Below, piece after piece: positions 12,126-24,282 of a stretch of 64,000 nucleotides of DNA. Each line of letters begins with the position of its first letter. The stretch's first letter is position 1. Under the pieces are notes generated by a model. It had not been told where the DNA came from. It did not search any database and saw nothing but the letters and a program-made list of their open reading frames with translations. The stretch is from the NCBI RefSeq assembly GCF_014905175.1, contig NC_057793.1, forward strand, positions 9,300,001 through 9,364,000, read 5' to 3'. A program made the position numbers and the translations under genes. This DNA is from Aphidius gifuensis. Its lineage: Eukaryota; Arthropoda; Insecta; Hymenoptera; Braconidae.

Positions 12126-13207
12126 CACTGAGAGAAATTTTAACTAAAAATTACAGACGTATAAGAAAAAATTACAAAGCGAATAGTAAAAACTGCGTTC
12201 CTCCGATTATTTGTAAGAATTATTCGTATATTGATAAATAATTTTTACAATAAAGTTATGTAAAAAATTTGGCCATTGACTATATACAACACTAAGCCAT
12301 AAAAATTACATAATTTTATTGTAATTTCTCTTTAAAAAAAATGACTAAATTCACGAAACTCACAAGTAAATTCTAGCAGACTGAGAATTTACGCACTACC
12401 GGTTTTAGAATTTACTATATTTTATTATAAATTTTATTTAAAAGTTGGACATTTTTTGTGCTAAGTTCGGCAGTTTGTGCTAGATTCACGGAGAACGGCA
12501 ATCAATTCCCGGCAAATATTCTTTTCTGTTTACACGCTCAAAACTCGAAAACTAATTGATAAATAGAAAAAATTTATTCTTGATAAATTGTTCAGAAATA
12601 AATTACCAACAATAAACCTCGCTTAACCCCATACCTAGCTTCAACAGATAAGGCTGTAGAAAGGCTTGAAATTACATGACAATTCAATCATTTGTTCAAT
12701 CAGTCGGCCATCTTTGTATTATTTCTCCCCACAACCAGAATTTTTACAAAGCGATATAGTAAAAAATATTTAAGTCTATGCTAACTTTTATATGTGTACA
12801 TGATAAATTTTATTATATGTATTTAGAATATTTTATTAAATTGTTCAGTATTTTTTTATTTGAACTTATAATATTTTATCGTTTCAAAACATGTATGTGC
12901 TTTATTTTAATTAATCATAAACTCATTATCTAAGACATTAATCAAAAGTAATTTTATAAATTGTTTAGAATTAAATTCTCAATAATTAACTCCACTCAAC
13001 CCCATGTCTATCTGCAATAGATAAATGATGTACAGAGACTTGAAGTAAATATCATAACAATTTTGACATTGTGTGACATTTTACATAATTTTATTGTAGA
13101 ATATCATCTCTCGCGGCCAATCCCAGAAATAAAACAAAAATTACAAAGCAGTATAGTAATTTCTATTCAACATGGGTTTTAATTTTTAGTTAAAATTTCT
13201 CTCAGTG
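12126..13207. mobile_element. Inverted-repeat transposon (non-autonomous), TA-flanked
   Basis: The 5' end is CACTGAGAGAAATTTTAACT. The 3' end is its exact complement, giving a perfect terminal inverted repeat of about 28 bp continuing through AAAAATTA. TA dinucleotides flank both sides (12124-12125 and 13208-13209), which fits a Tc1/mariner-type TA target. The 1082-bp body has no long open frame. It holds an internal direct duplication of about 240 bp: 12545-12790 and 12935-13175 both carry 'AATAAAY(C)TC...AACCCCAT(A/G)' and a 'TACAAAG' tail. A fragment of the same family lies at 3600-3850. A shorter element with similar CACTGAGA ends lies at 50957-51326. Confidence 0.75.
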
Positions 13208-13803
13208 TATAAAAGAAAAAAATTAATTTTAAGGCTGGTGTATATTTAAAACAAAGTTGATGCAGTCCGGAAAGAGAATAACTCTTGAAAATGTTTTTAG
13301 GTAGGTTTGAAAATTTATCTAATTAGATCAGCACTGAGAAACAATGGTTTTACTCTAAGAAATATATATGTATACAAGCTGGTTCGTAAAGTAGTTTTGG
13401 TGGTAGAATGACGATGGTGGATGGTGAATAAGAAAGATGGAAGGAGAATATACACATACACTTACATTACCTAAACATATGTATATACGACAAGGAATGA
13501 GGTTCAACCAAGTCATGTTTAATGAGTAAAAAAGTCACTTACTTTTGTTACTCTTGTAACACGACTTTGGTGAACAAAAAAACTATGCTCATTGTCTAAT
13601 ATTATCACTTGTTATCTTAGGTATTTATCATTCAGTAGTAAAAAATTTAGGCTTGGCTGATTATTATTACTATTTGTTTTTTGCTTCAATTATTATGATT
13701 AAATTTTTTTTTTCTTGCTACTTTTGTGTGTAATTGTTACATAGACGTAAGCTTGCTAGTATTTACATTATTTTTTTTTATCTATTAGTATATTAAACTT
13801 TTA

Positions 13804-13908
13804 TTTTTGGTTTTCTTATACAAGTATTTTGTAATAATTATTGTTAATTCTTTTGAGCATGTTGTCCATTTTGTTTATTACAAAATACTTGTAAAAGAAA
13901 ACCAAAAA
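13804..13908. repeat. 105-bp inverted repeat
   Basis: The left arm, TTTTTGGTTTTCTTATACAA then GTATTTTGTAAT, is mirrored by the right arm ending in AAAAGAAAACCAAAAA, with only one or two mismatches. The loop between the arms is about 40 bp. It could be a very small MITE or a hairpin-forming relic. No target duplication is evident. Confidence 0.6.
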
Positions 13909-14658
13909 CCAACTCGAGTTGTTTAAACAATACATTTGATCGGTTATTGGACTATAGTTATAAAAATCATAGTCGATAAGAGTATTTATTAATAGATCCA
14001 GTTGACTTTCGAGATTGAAAAAAAATCGCTGGCGGAGATTTATCGGACTCTCTCCGACAGTGATATGACGCCGGAGAAATTTCTAAAGCAATAGGCCAAA
14101 CGCGGAGAGTTGTCGGAGGAACTTGGGAAAAATATTTCCTCCAAGGATACTGAACGAAGATTGTTGTTGTTTAATAAAAACATAAAAATTTTAGAATTAA
14201 TTTTTTTTTTATTTTTATGAAATATCGTATAGAAACCATCCGTTATAGCATACTTCTAATGGTTTTTGTATACCCTTCAATATTTCTGGTAATTTTTTTT
14301 TTTTATTCTCCTAGTATAGACAAATGTATGTTCTACGTCATTAATAAACTTATTTAAATTAATTTCTAAATAAAGTATTCGCTGTTTTGTTATAAATTAT
14401 GATCGATTATTGTTATTATTTTAACTGATAATCGATTATTTTACTTCGATATTTTTTTTAAAAAGATTCAAAAAAATGCAACAAGAATACAAATTATACA
14501 TTTTGAAAAAATACGAACTAAATATGAAGTATATCCAAATTATTTTTTTGCAATGTTAATAGAAAAATTTTTTAATTCGGATATACTTTGAATTTAGTTT
14601 ATATTTTTTTGAAATATAAATTCAAAATAAAATTAATTTACTTTTTGTAAGTTTGTAA

Positions 14659-14750
14659 CCCAGGTAGAAATAAGAGTCAATTTTTTGACTTCTCATATCA
14701 AAGTGAGAAGTCAAAAAGTGACCTCAAATTGACTCTAATTTCTACTTGGG
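14659..14750. mobile_element. 92-bp palindromic MITE-like element
   Basis: The element starts CCCAGGTAGAAATAAGAGTC and ends in the complementary GACTCTAATTTCTACTTGGG. It is almost fully palindromic around TATCAAAGTGA and includes mirrored TTGACTTCTCA and TGAGAAGTCAA words. The CCCARGT...ACTTGGG ends resemble the larger fold-back family, and a half copy of that family lies immediately to the left (about 14500-14650). It has no coding capacity. Confidence 0.65.
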
Positions 14751-15225
14751 AAGTCCAAAACTGAATATAGTTTGAATGTAAATTAAATTCTCTATAAAAA
14801 CTCTATCAAAGCAACGAATTAATTTAGCAATGAATTAATTTATGCTCTTAGTATTTTTTAATATAATATTTTTAATAAAAAAATAAATTTGAAGTTTGAT
14901 GAATTTCCGAATCAACGGATTCAACCAAAGTTGGCCTGCAATTAATTTAAATGAGCTATCACAAGCCAGCCTTTGATAATAGGCATCGATGATGTATCAG
15001 TAATTGGTAGCTACCATTGGTTTCTAGAAACCACTTTGAAAAAAACTCTTCAAATTTGACCACGTTGTTATAAATTTTATATATTTTATAAAACTAATGC
15101 TGCTGTGTCAATATTAACTTTTAGAACAAAATTCTTTCGATTCCAATAATTATAAAAAATTTTTTAATTTGTTCATACTTTTAAAAAAATATTCATGCAT
15201 TCATCTTTTTATTATTTTGATTGCT

Positions 15226-15668
15226 CCCAAGTGAAAAAAATATATTTATTGGAAATATGAAATATATTTATTTTATATTTAGAAAAAATTTAAAAAAAAT
15301 ATGAATTAAATTTAAAATATATACAGTTTTGGACATACTAAAATTAAATTTAGAAAAAATTTAGAAAAAATTTAGAAAAGATTTAGAAAAAATATAAACT
15401 AAATTTAAAATATATACAGTTTTGAACATACGAAAATTAAATTTAAAAAAAATTTACAAAAAATAAAAAAAAAATTAAGAAAAAATTTAGAAAAAGTTTA
15501 ATTTTAGTATGTCCAAACTTGAACATATTTTAAATTTAATTTATATTTGTTCTAAATCTTTTCTAAATTTTTCCTAAATTTACTTTTAGTATGTCCAAAA
15601 CTGTATATCCATTAAATTTAATTTATATTTCCATTAAATATAAATTAAATATATTTTTTCCACTTGGG
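15226..15668. mobile_element. Fold-back element, CCCAAGTG family
   Basis: Ends are CCCAAGTGAAAAAAATATAT and its inverse ending CCACTTGGG. The interior contains repeated TTTAGAAAAAA words and the mirrored words TTTTAGTATGTCCAAAACTG and CAGTTTTGGACATACTAAAA. It closely resembles 55654-55981 and more loosely 7398-7856. It is non-coding, and the target duplication is unclear. Confidence 0.65.
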
Positions 15669-18600
15669 CTAGAATTTCCCGCTTAGAGTAATACACATTC
15701 TTACAGTGTTGGCAAGTGTTTACTATGAAAAAAAAAAATTACAATCATAATAAAAATAATGCTGCACAATATTTTATTATACACCTCATAATAAATCTTA
15801 AAAATTCATTTAAAAAACTGTACAACTCTTATCTAAAAAAAACAATTTCAATGTTCTATTTCAAAACCAGTAATTTATCATAAATAAAATAACTCATTTA
15901 TTATTTTAGTTATAAAAATTTATTAGATTAATATTTTTAATTTCAATCAACTATATAAAGTCTAAAAAAATCATATAAAATTTCAAAAATAAATCGTAAT
16001 AAATATTTATTAAAAAAAATAAGAAAATAATATTTTTTTTTTAATTTTTCATCATCATTAACATCTTGAATAATTTTCCTAGAATTATACCATGTCTTAT
16101 ACAAATAAATTTTCTATCAAAATAAACATTTAGAATAGCTCAGCATAATAAAGCAATTAGTGAAATCCACTAATGAAATCAATATGTAATTAAGATTACT
16201 CAACGACTTTACGTTGCATTTTCAAAATAAATAAAATAAACACAGCATATGTATTAAAATTTAAATTTAATTTACCTAAGAAAAAGATGAATTTATTTTT
16301 AATCTTAATGATGTTTAAATTTTCTTGTAAATATTTTATAATGTGTATGTATTCTAATTAAATAACATGCAATTTATAATATTATAAATTTGTAATTACA
16401 TTCGAGTACATGATTTAATAAACAGACGAGAAATGGAGAAAGAGAGAGAGTCGTTTGTAGGGATTCAATTTGCAATGTTCCCTTCTAAATAATTGAATAT
16501 TCATAAGTATGTGTTTATACATAATATACATGTGCTCCCATGCGAAAAATATTTATAATCTATATGAGTGTATAGGTCGTGTGTATATGTATACTATGAT
16601 TACTCGTCTTCCATGTATAAAATTTATAAATTAAATTGTAATATAACTAGGTCTCTGATTACATTGGATATTTTAATATTGAAATTCAAAAGTTTTGTCT
16701 ATTAGTATTTTCATTATTGGTATTACAAACAATTGCCCATTGATATTTAATAAATTAATTCACGTACAATAATATCACTTGGGAATGCAATACCATGTTT
16801 ATCATTTATTGATTTTTCATAATTTAATTTTATCATGATAGAAATTAAATTGAAATAAATGTTTTATAATATTCTAACTGAATATATACTTTCACTATTT
16901 TTTAGAGTGATCGTATAATTCGTTTTTTTCTAAGGAAAATTGTTAAAATATTATGATAGCTATCAAATTAAATTTAGAAAAAAATTTGACTTAGATATTT
17001 TAAATACTTTTTTATTTTCTTCGTGAGAAACATGATTTAAAATTTAACACTACATAAAAAATGTTAAATCAGGTTTACAATTTTTCTAAATGTTAATGAA
17101 ACTTTTAGCTCAAATGTTATTAATTAAAAAAAAATGTAAAATAATAATCAGTATGAAAATAAAAAAATTTAAAATTATCAATTTTACATTCTAAAATGTT
17201 TGAACATTTGATATCCAATTTTCAACATTTACATTTAATAAATTTTCAATTTGTGTATGTTTTATAATAATTTCAAATGTTCCCAATAAAATTTTAATAT
17301 TATTTTCAAAACATAATTAACTAATAGATATAAAAAAAAATTATGTCAATTAATCACATTGTCAAATGATTGTTATTATTATCGAGTTAGTATAACAAGT
17401 GAAATATATATTCATCAAGTAGTCATATATCAGTCTAATTGATTAATTAACTTGATGTCAATTATCTTTTACCTAGATTCATGCGGGTAAATATACGTTT
17501 ATAAATATATTTTAAATAACGATAACAGCAGGAAATTCCAATTTGAATCTAATTTTAAAAATTGCTTCATTAACATTCACACAATTAAAATTAAAAGACT
17601 ACAAAAAACGTATGAAGTATATAAAATTATTTTCGATTATGCAAACCATTATTAATTTTCATAATTATTAATAACTATGAAACTTGGTTTTCGTATGCAA
17701 AACCACCAGCAAGGTAGTTATACAACCTCATTCCAATGTTATCTACTACTTGGAGTAACTCTTCTCTTTACCAAAGTTGAACTTAAATTGACCAAAATTT
17801 ATTACTAACAAACTTGTTCAGTGGAATTTTTTTAACAAACAATTAAATCTTGAAATAAGAAAATATTCAAGTCAAATATAAACAAGACATTGACATATAT
17901 TTCTTCAATTTTTATAATTTTAAATTTTAGTTTTTTTTTCAAATATATATTCATAAAGTTTTAATACATTATTTGTCTTGACTTTCGAACATTATTTTTT
18001 TTTTTTTTTTGTGAAAAAAGTTTATATCTTAATCAACCCAATGAAAAAGCTGTGAATGTAGAAGCTAATTATCAATTATTTGTCGATATTTGTTTTGTAA
18101 TTTTCAAGGTCAATGATCCAAATTTATTACACAAAAAGAAAATAAATTATACATCTTTTTTTGTTTGATTCTTTGTTCACTACTTGTATACTAAACCACA
18201 AAAAATAAAAAATAAAAAAAAATATAAAGTCAAAACAAAAATTCCATTGATATGGAAGGGTATTATTCTACACAATAATACAGTATATCCCTTGTGACCC
18301 AAAACCATAACTTTGAAAAACTCTCTCCCTCACATGACGTGTGTCCAGGATATTTATCATCAGAAACGATTGATACACCCTAATTTATTGTAACGCACGC
18401 TTAACCTCCAAGTCAAAAATGTCATTTGAAAATAATGGATTTCCTTATTCTTTATTTCTTTTCTTTTATTTTTTATTCTATTTTAAAAAAATATATATAC
18501 ATGTATATGTGTAAATAAATTTAGTTAAACTTTCAATGCTTTAAAAGAGTTTTTTTTTTACTTTATTTTTTTTTTTATGAATTTGAATGAGATATTTATC

Positions 18601-19275
18601 AAGCTCAAAGCATGAAATTTGATAATAAAAAAAGCTTTAATGTTATTATTTTGTAACTATTTTATTTTCCGTGTGTAATTACTAGCTATTAATTATGGAT
18701 AATAAAATTTTATTGTTTGATACTGTAATATGGTTTGTATTTTGATGTTGAAAGTATTATATAATTCTGCAAAAGGACTCTTTGAATATACATTTTGTAC
18801 AGTGTAGTTTAAATTCAAGTCAGTGACTTTATATGGTAGCTTTTGTATATATACGTAGCTAGTTGTTTCATGTATACTCGCATTCATATCACAATCACAA
18901 AAGCCTTTCTATACTACAAGATGAATAATTCATTTATATTTTGTAAATTATGATCACAGTGTATTATGGCAATAGATGATGACAACGTGATAAGAAATTA
19001 TGACTTTTCAGTTATATACACATACTAATTTACATTGTAAAAATATAACAAGATAAATTTCTAGTTCAAAATATATATTTGATTTCAGTTTGTCTGACTA
19101 TTCAGATTTGGTACTACTTAAATTTTTTTTTAAAACAAAAAAACAAAAATTAACCATCAATCAACTTTATTTTTGGATTTGTTGTAATATAGCAAGTGAA
19201 TTCTTGAATTATTCATAGTTGAAATTGATACTTCACCATCATCGGCTATTAAATTAAAAATAATAAATCATTTAT
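15669..19275. other. Intergenic, no gene recognised
   Basis: AT-rich DNA with short frames of no recognisable family. The block 17030-17260 contains several forms of a TGTTAAAT/TTAACATTT word that recurs elsewhere in the window (about 2850-3010, 53400-53540 and 60000-60180). I cannot define element ends. Confidence 0.45.
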
Positions 19276-20470
19276 TACGATCTTCTCCGACTTTCTCTGA
19301 TTTGCTCCTATTTTTGTCTGCATTATCTCCAGCTTTCTGCGAATTTCTCTGATTACTCTGAATTGGAGAAATCATTAAACAATTTCGACCGAGCTGTGGA
19401 TCGCAAAGTCGTGATTGTTTGTCTTGATCCAATTCAAGTCGTCTTCAATTTCGATCAGGGTAATCAATTTATCAGTGAATCCCCAATGTTGTTAATAATA
19501 AATGATTATGAATTACCAACGATATTCTTCCAATTTAATTTTGTTTAAAAATCATAATAACAATAATTATTATCTGTAGCTTCGTTTCGAGACCACCTGT
19601 TGAAAAAAAATTCGAGGCGTCAGAAGAAGTTGTTCATACAAAACAAACCTGAAGTGAATTGACTGGGCTGTCTGAAGAGGACAACTTTATTCCGTGATTT
19701 GCTGACGATGACACCATCGAAAATAAAGTTGGTAACCACTAGAAAATTTTCCATAAAAATCACTTGTAATTTTAAAAAAAATTGTAAAAAAACAAATGAT
19801 AAATTGGGGAAAGGTGTACGAAAATTCGAAAAACAACTTATCGATCTTTGTAATCATCTCCGTAGATCTGAAATGCTGGACAAAAGTAAGTAGATCATGT
19901 GAATGTTAAATTGAATACTGCTGACAATGAAAAAAATGAAAACGAATTGGAATCAGATTTTTAGAAAATTTTAATCCCAAGTGGAAAAAATATAAACTAA
20001 GTTTGAAGTATATCCAAATTTTTTTTTTGTAAAGTTGCAACAGTAAGAAAATTTAATTTGGATATATTTTAAATTAAATTTATATTTTTTCAAAATATAA
20101 AATAGCTTCTATATAGTATAGTATACTTGATATTTCGTTTTTAAATCACTGAAAACTTTCTGGAAAATATAGCAGAACCATGTATAATATATTTGAATAA
20201 TCAAAATTACTTACTGCCTACCCTGCTCCGTGGATGACATCAATTAGCGTGAATAATTTGACACCATTTGTCACTACCAATTTATAAAAAAAAGCATTTG
20301 AAGAATTTCTTCGATATCTTCCTGATTTTTTTTCATGTTTCTCTGATGATTATCCGTTTCTCTTGAATATTTCGACTTTTTTTTTTGCATTTATCCGATT
20401 CCCTCCGAATTTCTCCGCATTATTCTACGTTTCTCCGATTTACTTCGCTGTGTTCGGATTTTCTTACTTA
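19276..20470. repeat. Two TCTCCGA-rich blocks around an unrecognised segment
   Basis: Blocks at about 19280-19370 and 20310-20465 consist of loosely repeated TTTCTCCGATT/TTTCTCTGAATT words in the same orientation. A related purine-sense block is at 14030-14150 (GGAGA, CGGAG words). Between them lies DNA less AT-biased than its surroundings. It contains short open frames (for example 19660-19893 in one frame) whose translations I do not recognise, and a half fold-back element starting CCCAAGTGG at 19976. The whole may be a decayed transposon, but no terminal structure is visible. Confidence 0.35.
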
Positions 20471-23380
20471 CTTCACCAAATTGCAAAATAATTTTTTGCA
20501 TTAAAATTTAATAAAATATACAACAAAAAAAAAAAAAAACGAAAGAAAGAAATTAATGAGTTTTGAATAAGTGATTTTCTATTTTTATTTTTTTATTATA
20601 AATAATTATTTTTCTCTCAACATTTGTTCTTGTCCTCAATGAAATAAATGAATTTCGACTCACCGTGAATATTGAGCCCTACTCATTTTCTTTTCTTTCC
20701 ATGTGTTTTTTTTTATGTATGGTCAATCAATATTTTTTATTTAAGTATCATTTTTTCATCAATAATATTTAAAGAAATATTAATATTAGAAAATAATGAC
20801 TCATTATTTTATTATGAATAGTTTTTTAAATTATTCAATAATCTTTCAATAGCTGAATTGCAATTTCATGAAACATTTTAGCTAAATCTTACATTACCAT
20901 CAAACAGGAAATGTGATATTTTTTCTGTAACTATACAATAATAAATAAAAAAAAAAATAATAAATAAACAATTCAAAAGGTAGATTGTCTTTGTTTTTAT
21001 CAACAATTTTTTTCCGTTGATTCATGAAAAATACTTAAATATAATGAGACCAAGCTGATAGCTAAACGTTTATTGTCTTAGCTAACGACCTGAAAAACTC
21101 TCAGCTTAACCAGAACAAAAGCTCGAAAAAACGATAAAATAAAAAAAAAAAAAAAAGAAAAAATACTAATAATAGTATAAAAATAGTCCATGAATAGATT
21201 ATTGTTCGATGTATAATTTTCCTCCTTTATTTTTATTTTTTATATTTCGTTAATGATGTCTGCATTTGTGTATGTTTTTGATCGTTAAATTAATTAAAGA
21301 ATTGACAATTATAATTCACACTATGAACTCGAATTATTTAATTTCACATCGTTAGATTTTATGGTTCTTTTATCACGATAAAAATACGTGAGATTATATA
21401 GTTGTTTATTATTTTATATTTATCTTGCATGTTTTTTTTCCCCTTTTCCCACATATAAAAAATGATTAATAAGTTGACTTAAATGTAAGAAAGAAAAAGT
21501 ACTATAAATAATTTTTTTTTTTTTGGATATTGTATAGAATAATAATAATTATAATAAATTTTTGTGGCCTATTTAATTAACCAGAAAAATAAATTCTTTC
21601 AATTTTTTTTTTAAATATGTTTCTGTTACATAATTCTATTATCTATTTTTTTTCATTCGTTTCACGTACGAGTTTACATTTTTTTAATTATTTTTTCTAA
21701 CACAAAAGCTCTATCGACAGACGTTCAAGGTTTTTAAAAATTTAGACTCCATTAAAAATCTACAACTTAGAGATTTTTTTTTACTCAATAGGTAAGAAAG
21801 AAATGAGGATGTCGATAATGAGTTTATTTTTCTTACCAACAATGTATGTTTTTTTTTTTAGAGAGATAACATTTTTTATTTTATCGGCTATTTTATTTCA
21901 CCGCAAATAATTTTAATAATTTCTCCAAACAACCCCTAGAGCTGAGTAATTATTCTTATACATATGTATTTTGCACAAAAAATAACTTCCAAACTTGTAA
22001 TAATAATAAAAATAAATTTCAAGTAATTTCTTACCATTAAGTTTTTTTTTTTTTTCGCTTTCTAAACAATTTTTTTATGCATTAAACATGTTTATTTAAT
22101 TTTTTTCTTAACGATGTTACTACGTATATCGTTGTGTCAGTATCATTAAAGCTTGACATTATGCAAGCAGAGTATTTTTATTTTTTATTTTCACTAAAAA
22201 ATTCACTTTTTATGTAATTATTCAAAATTTTATTATCATTAATTTTTTTAATAAAATTATTTCTTTTGAGAATTATCATAAGCTTAATATAATTTGCAAT
22301 AAAATGTTTATGTAATTATTTAAATAATGAAATAAAATATAATAAAAAATATACAAAAATTTTTATTATCATTACTTGAAACGAATTTTTAATTTTTGAA
22401 TATTATTATATTTTTTATGTTTGAAATTAATATATTTTTGTTTGTTTATTTTTTTGTCTTAACTTTCATCAATTTCAATTTTCATATATATTTTTTTATC
22501 TGGTAAATTTGTTATTTTGTTATCTCGAATTCCCAGTAGTTTACAAAGAAGTCAGAGTAAAAGTCTATATTTGTATGGCACTTTTTTTTTTTTTCAATAT
22601 ATATTTTATTTTTTTATTTAGCAAAAATAAGTTACCCATGGGATCTCAACTACTAGTGGTTGTCAATTCACAATGAGAACCAGGATGAAGGTATATATAT
22701 TCTTTTTGTATCTCATGGGGAAACACAATAGATTGAAGAATTTTTTTTTATTCACAATTTGTGGATTTTTCAACGATCTGTTTCATTCAATGAAAATGAA
22801 AAATAATACAAATACTTTAACAAAAAAATATATAATTGAAAAATAATAGAAATCGTGATAAAAAATAAAAATTGTAGTACAATATATATTTTTAAAAATT
22901 TTTACATTGTTAACAATTGCTCAACACGTTTTTGTAAAAATAAAAAACAATACATTTATTGAACAATAAATAAAACAAATGTGAAATATTTTTTTCAAGT
23001 AGTAAAAAGCTACGTGTGGTCAGCCAATTGTGTCAATGTGCTTCGTTGCTTTTTTTTTTTAGATATATAAAAACTAAATCAAGTGCAATTACTGACCCAA
23101 ATTGTTAAAGTGCATTTTAGATATAATGTTTCTCATTAATTTTAATTATCAACTCTTATTTTTAAGTTTATATATTATCTAGATTTTTTTATTTATCGTA
23201 TGAGCTTTTTTAGCTCTATTTTTTTCGGTATTCATGTTTTTTTAATTTTTTTTAAGTGATGCTCGTTTTTGCTGGATAGTAATGTAAGAAAAAAAATATG
23301 TCTTTGAGAGTAAGTGTGTACGAGTGAGTGAGAAAAAAAAATGTAAGGATGGAAGTAATGTGTGGCTATGCTACGCGCAT
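20471..23380. other. Intergenic, no gene recognised
   Basis: AT-rich DNA with many poly-T runs. I see no coding region, structured RNA or repeat with definable ends. Confidence 0.5.
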
Positions 23381-23454
23381 AAACATATATACATGTATCT
23401 GTAGCCTATACATGTTTGCCTGATGACTTACCGGTGTTATTGAATTGAGCAAAG

Positions 23455-23553
23455 TAAAAACAGTGACAGTATTAATTCATTTTAAGTGACTAGTGACTAG
23501 TTAAGTGTCAAGTGAAAACAACTAATAGAGTAAAAATTTAACTATCATTCTAA
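23455..23553 (+). other. Candidate 5' untranslated exon of the 24.3 kb gene
   Basis: This stretch, with CAGTGACAGT near its start and repeated GTGACTAGTGACTAG, ends at a strong donor-like TAA|GTAAGTA at 23554. The next good acceptor is TTATTATTATTATTGCAG ending at 24266, which lies 16 bp before the ATG at 24283. Together they would form a 5'-UTR intron of about 713 bp. No protein is encoded here. The acceptor is embedded in a TTA microsatellite, so it may be fortuitous. Confidence 0.3.
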
Positions 23554-24282
23554 GTAAGTACAATACTATGTCTTATGTTCAGTAAATAAATAAAGTATCT
23601 AATAATTCAATAATATTAATAATAATAATAATAATAAATACACAATGATCAGTTTGATATCGGTGTACATATTAATATACGGAAACATTTTTATCTTATT
23701 TACTTTTTAAAAAATACATCAACAAACTAACCAAAACAAACAAGTAGTATGACACTTGGTCGCCATGTTTGGTCGAAATTATACGTATGAATAGATGTAG
23801 TTACATAAATATCCAGCCTGTGGATTATAAAAAACACTAATTTTTAAAATATGTTTATCGTAAAAAAATAAATATGATAAAACAAGTATATCTAGCCAAC
23901 ATAAATCAACATAGAGGTTATTCACAAAATAATTCGAAATATTTATTGATATTCAATTAAAAAAAATTATTCAAGTCATATAAATCGTTAACCGTAATAA
24001 AATAAATATTGATCATGTATAAAATTAATGAAATTGATTAATGTTTTTTTCTTCTTTCACTTTAATAAACCTTAACAATTGAAATACTTTATAGGCGTAT
24101 TATTATCGATATTTTTAATATAAACAACAGAGTAAAATATTATATTTTTCATTTTGGAAAAATAAAATAAATACTAAACGAAATAAAATTTATATTTCTA
24201 TTATTATTATTAATAATAATATTGTTATTGATATCTTAATAAAAATTATTATTATTATTATTGCAGTTATCCCTAAAAACAA

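Noticed and set aside
19660..19893. Lys-rich open frame between the TCTCCGA blocks
   Set aside because: It is short, bounded by an in-frame stop, and resembles no family I recognise. It may be a decayed fragment.
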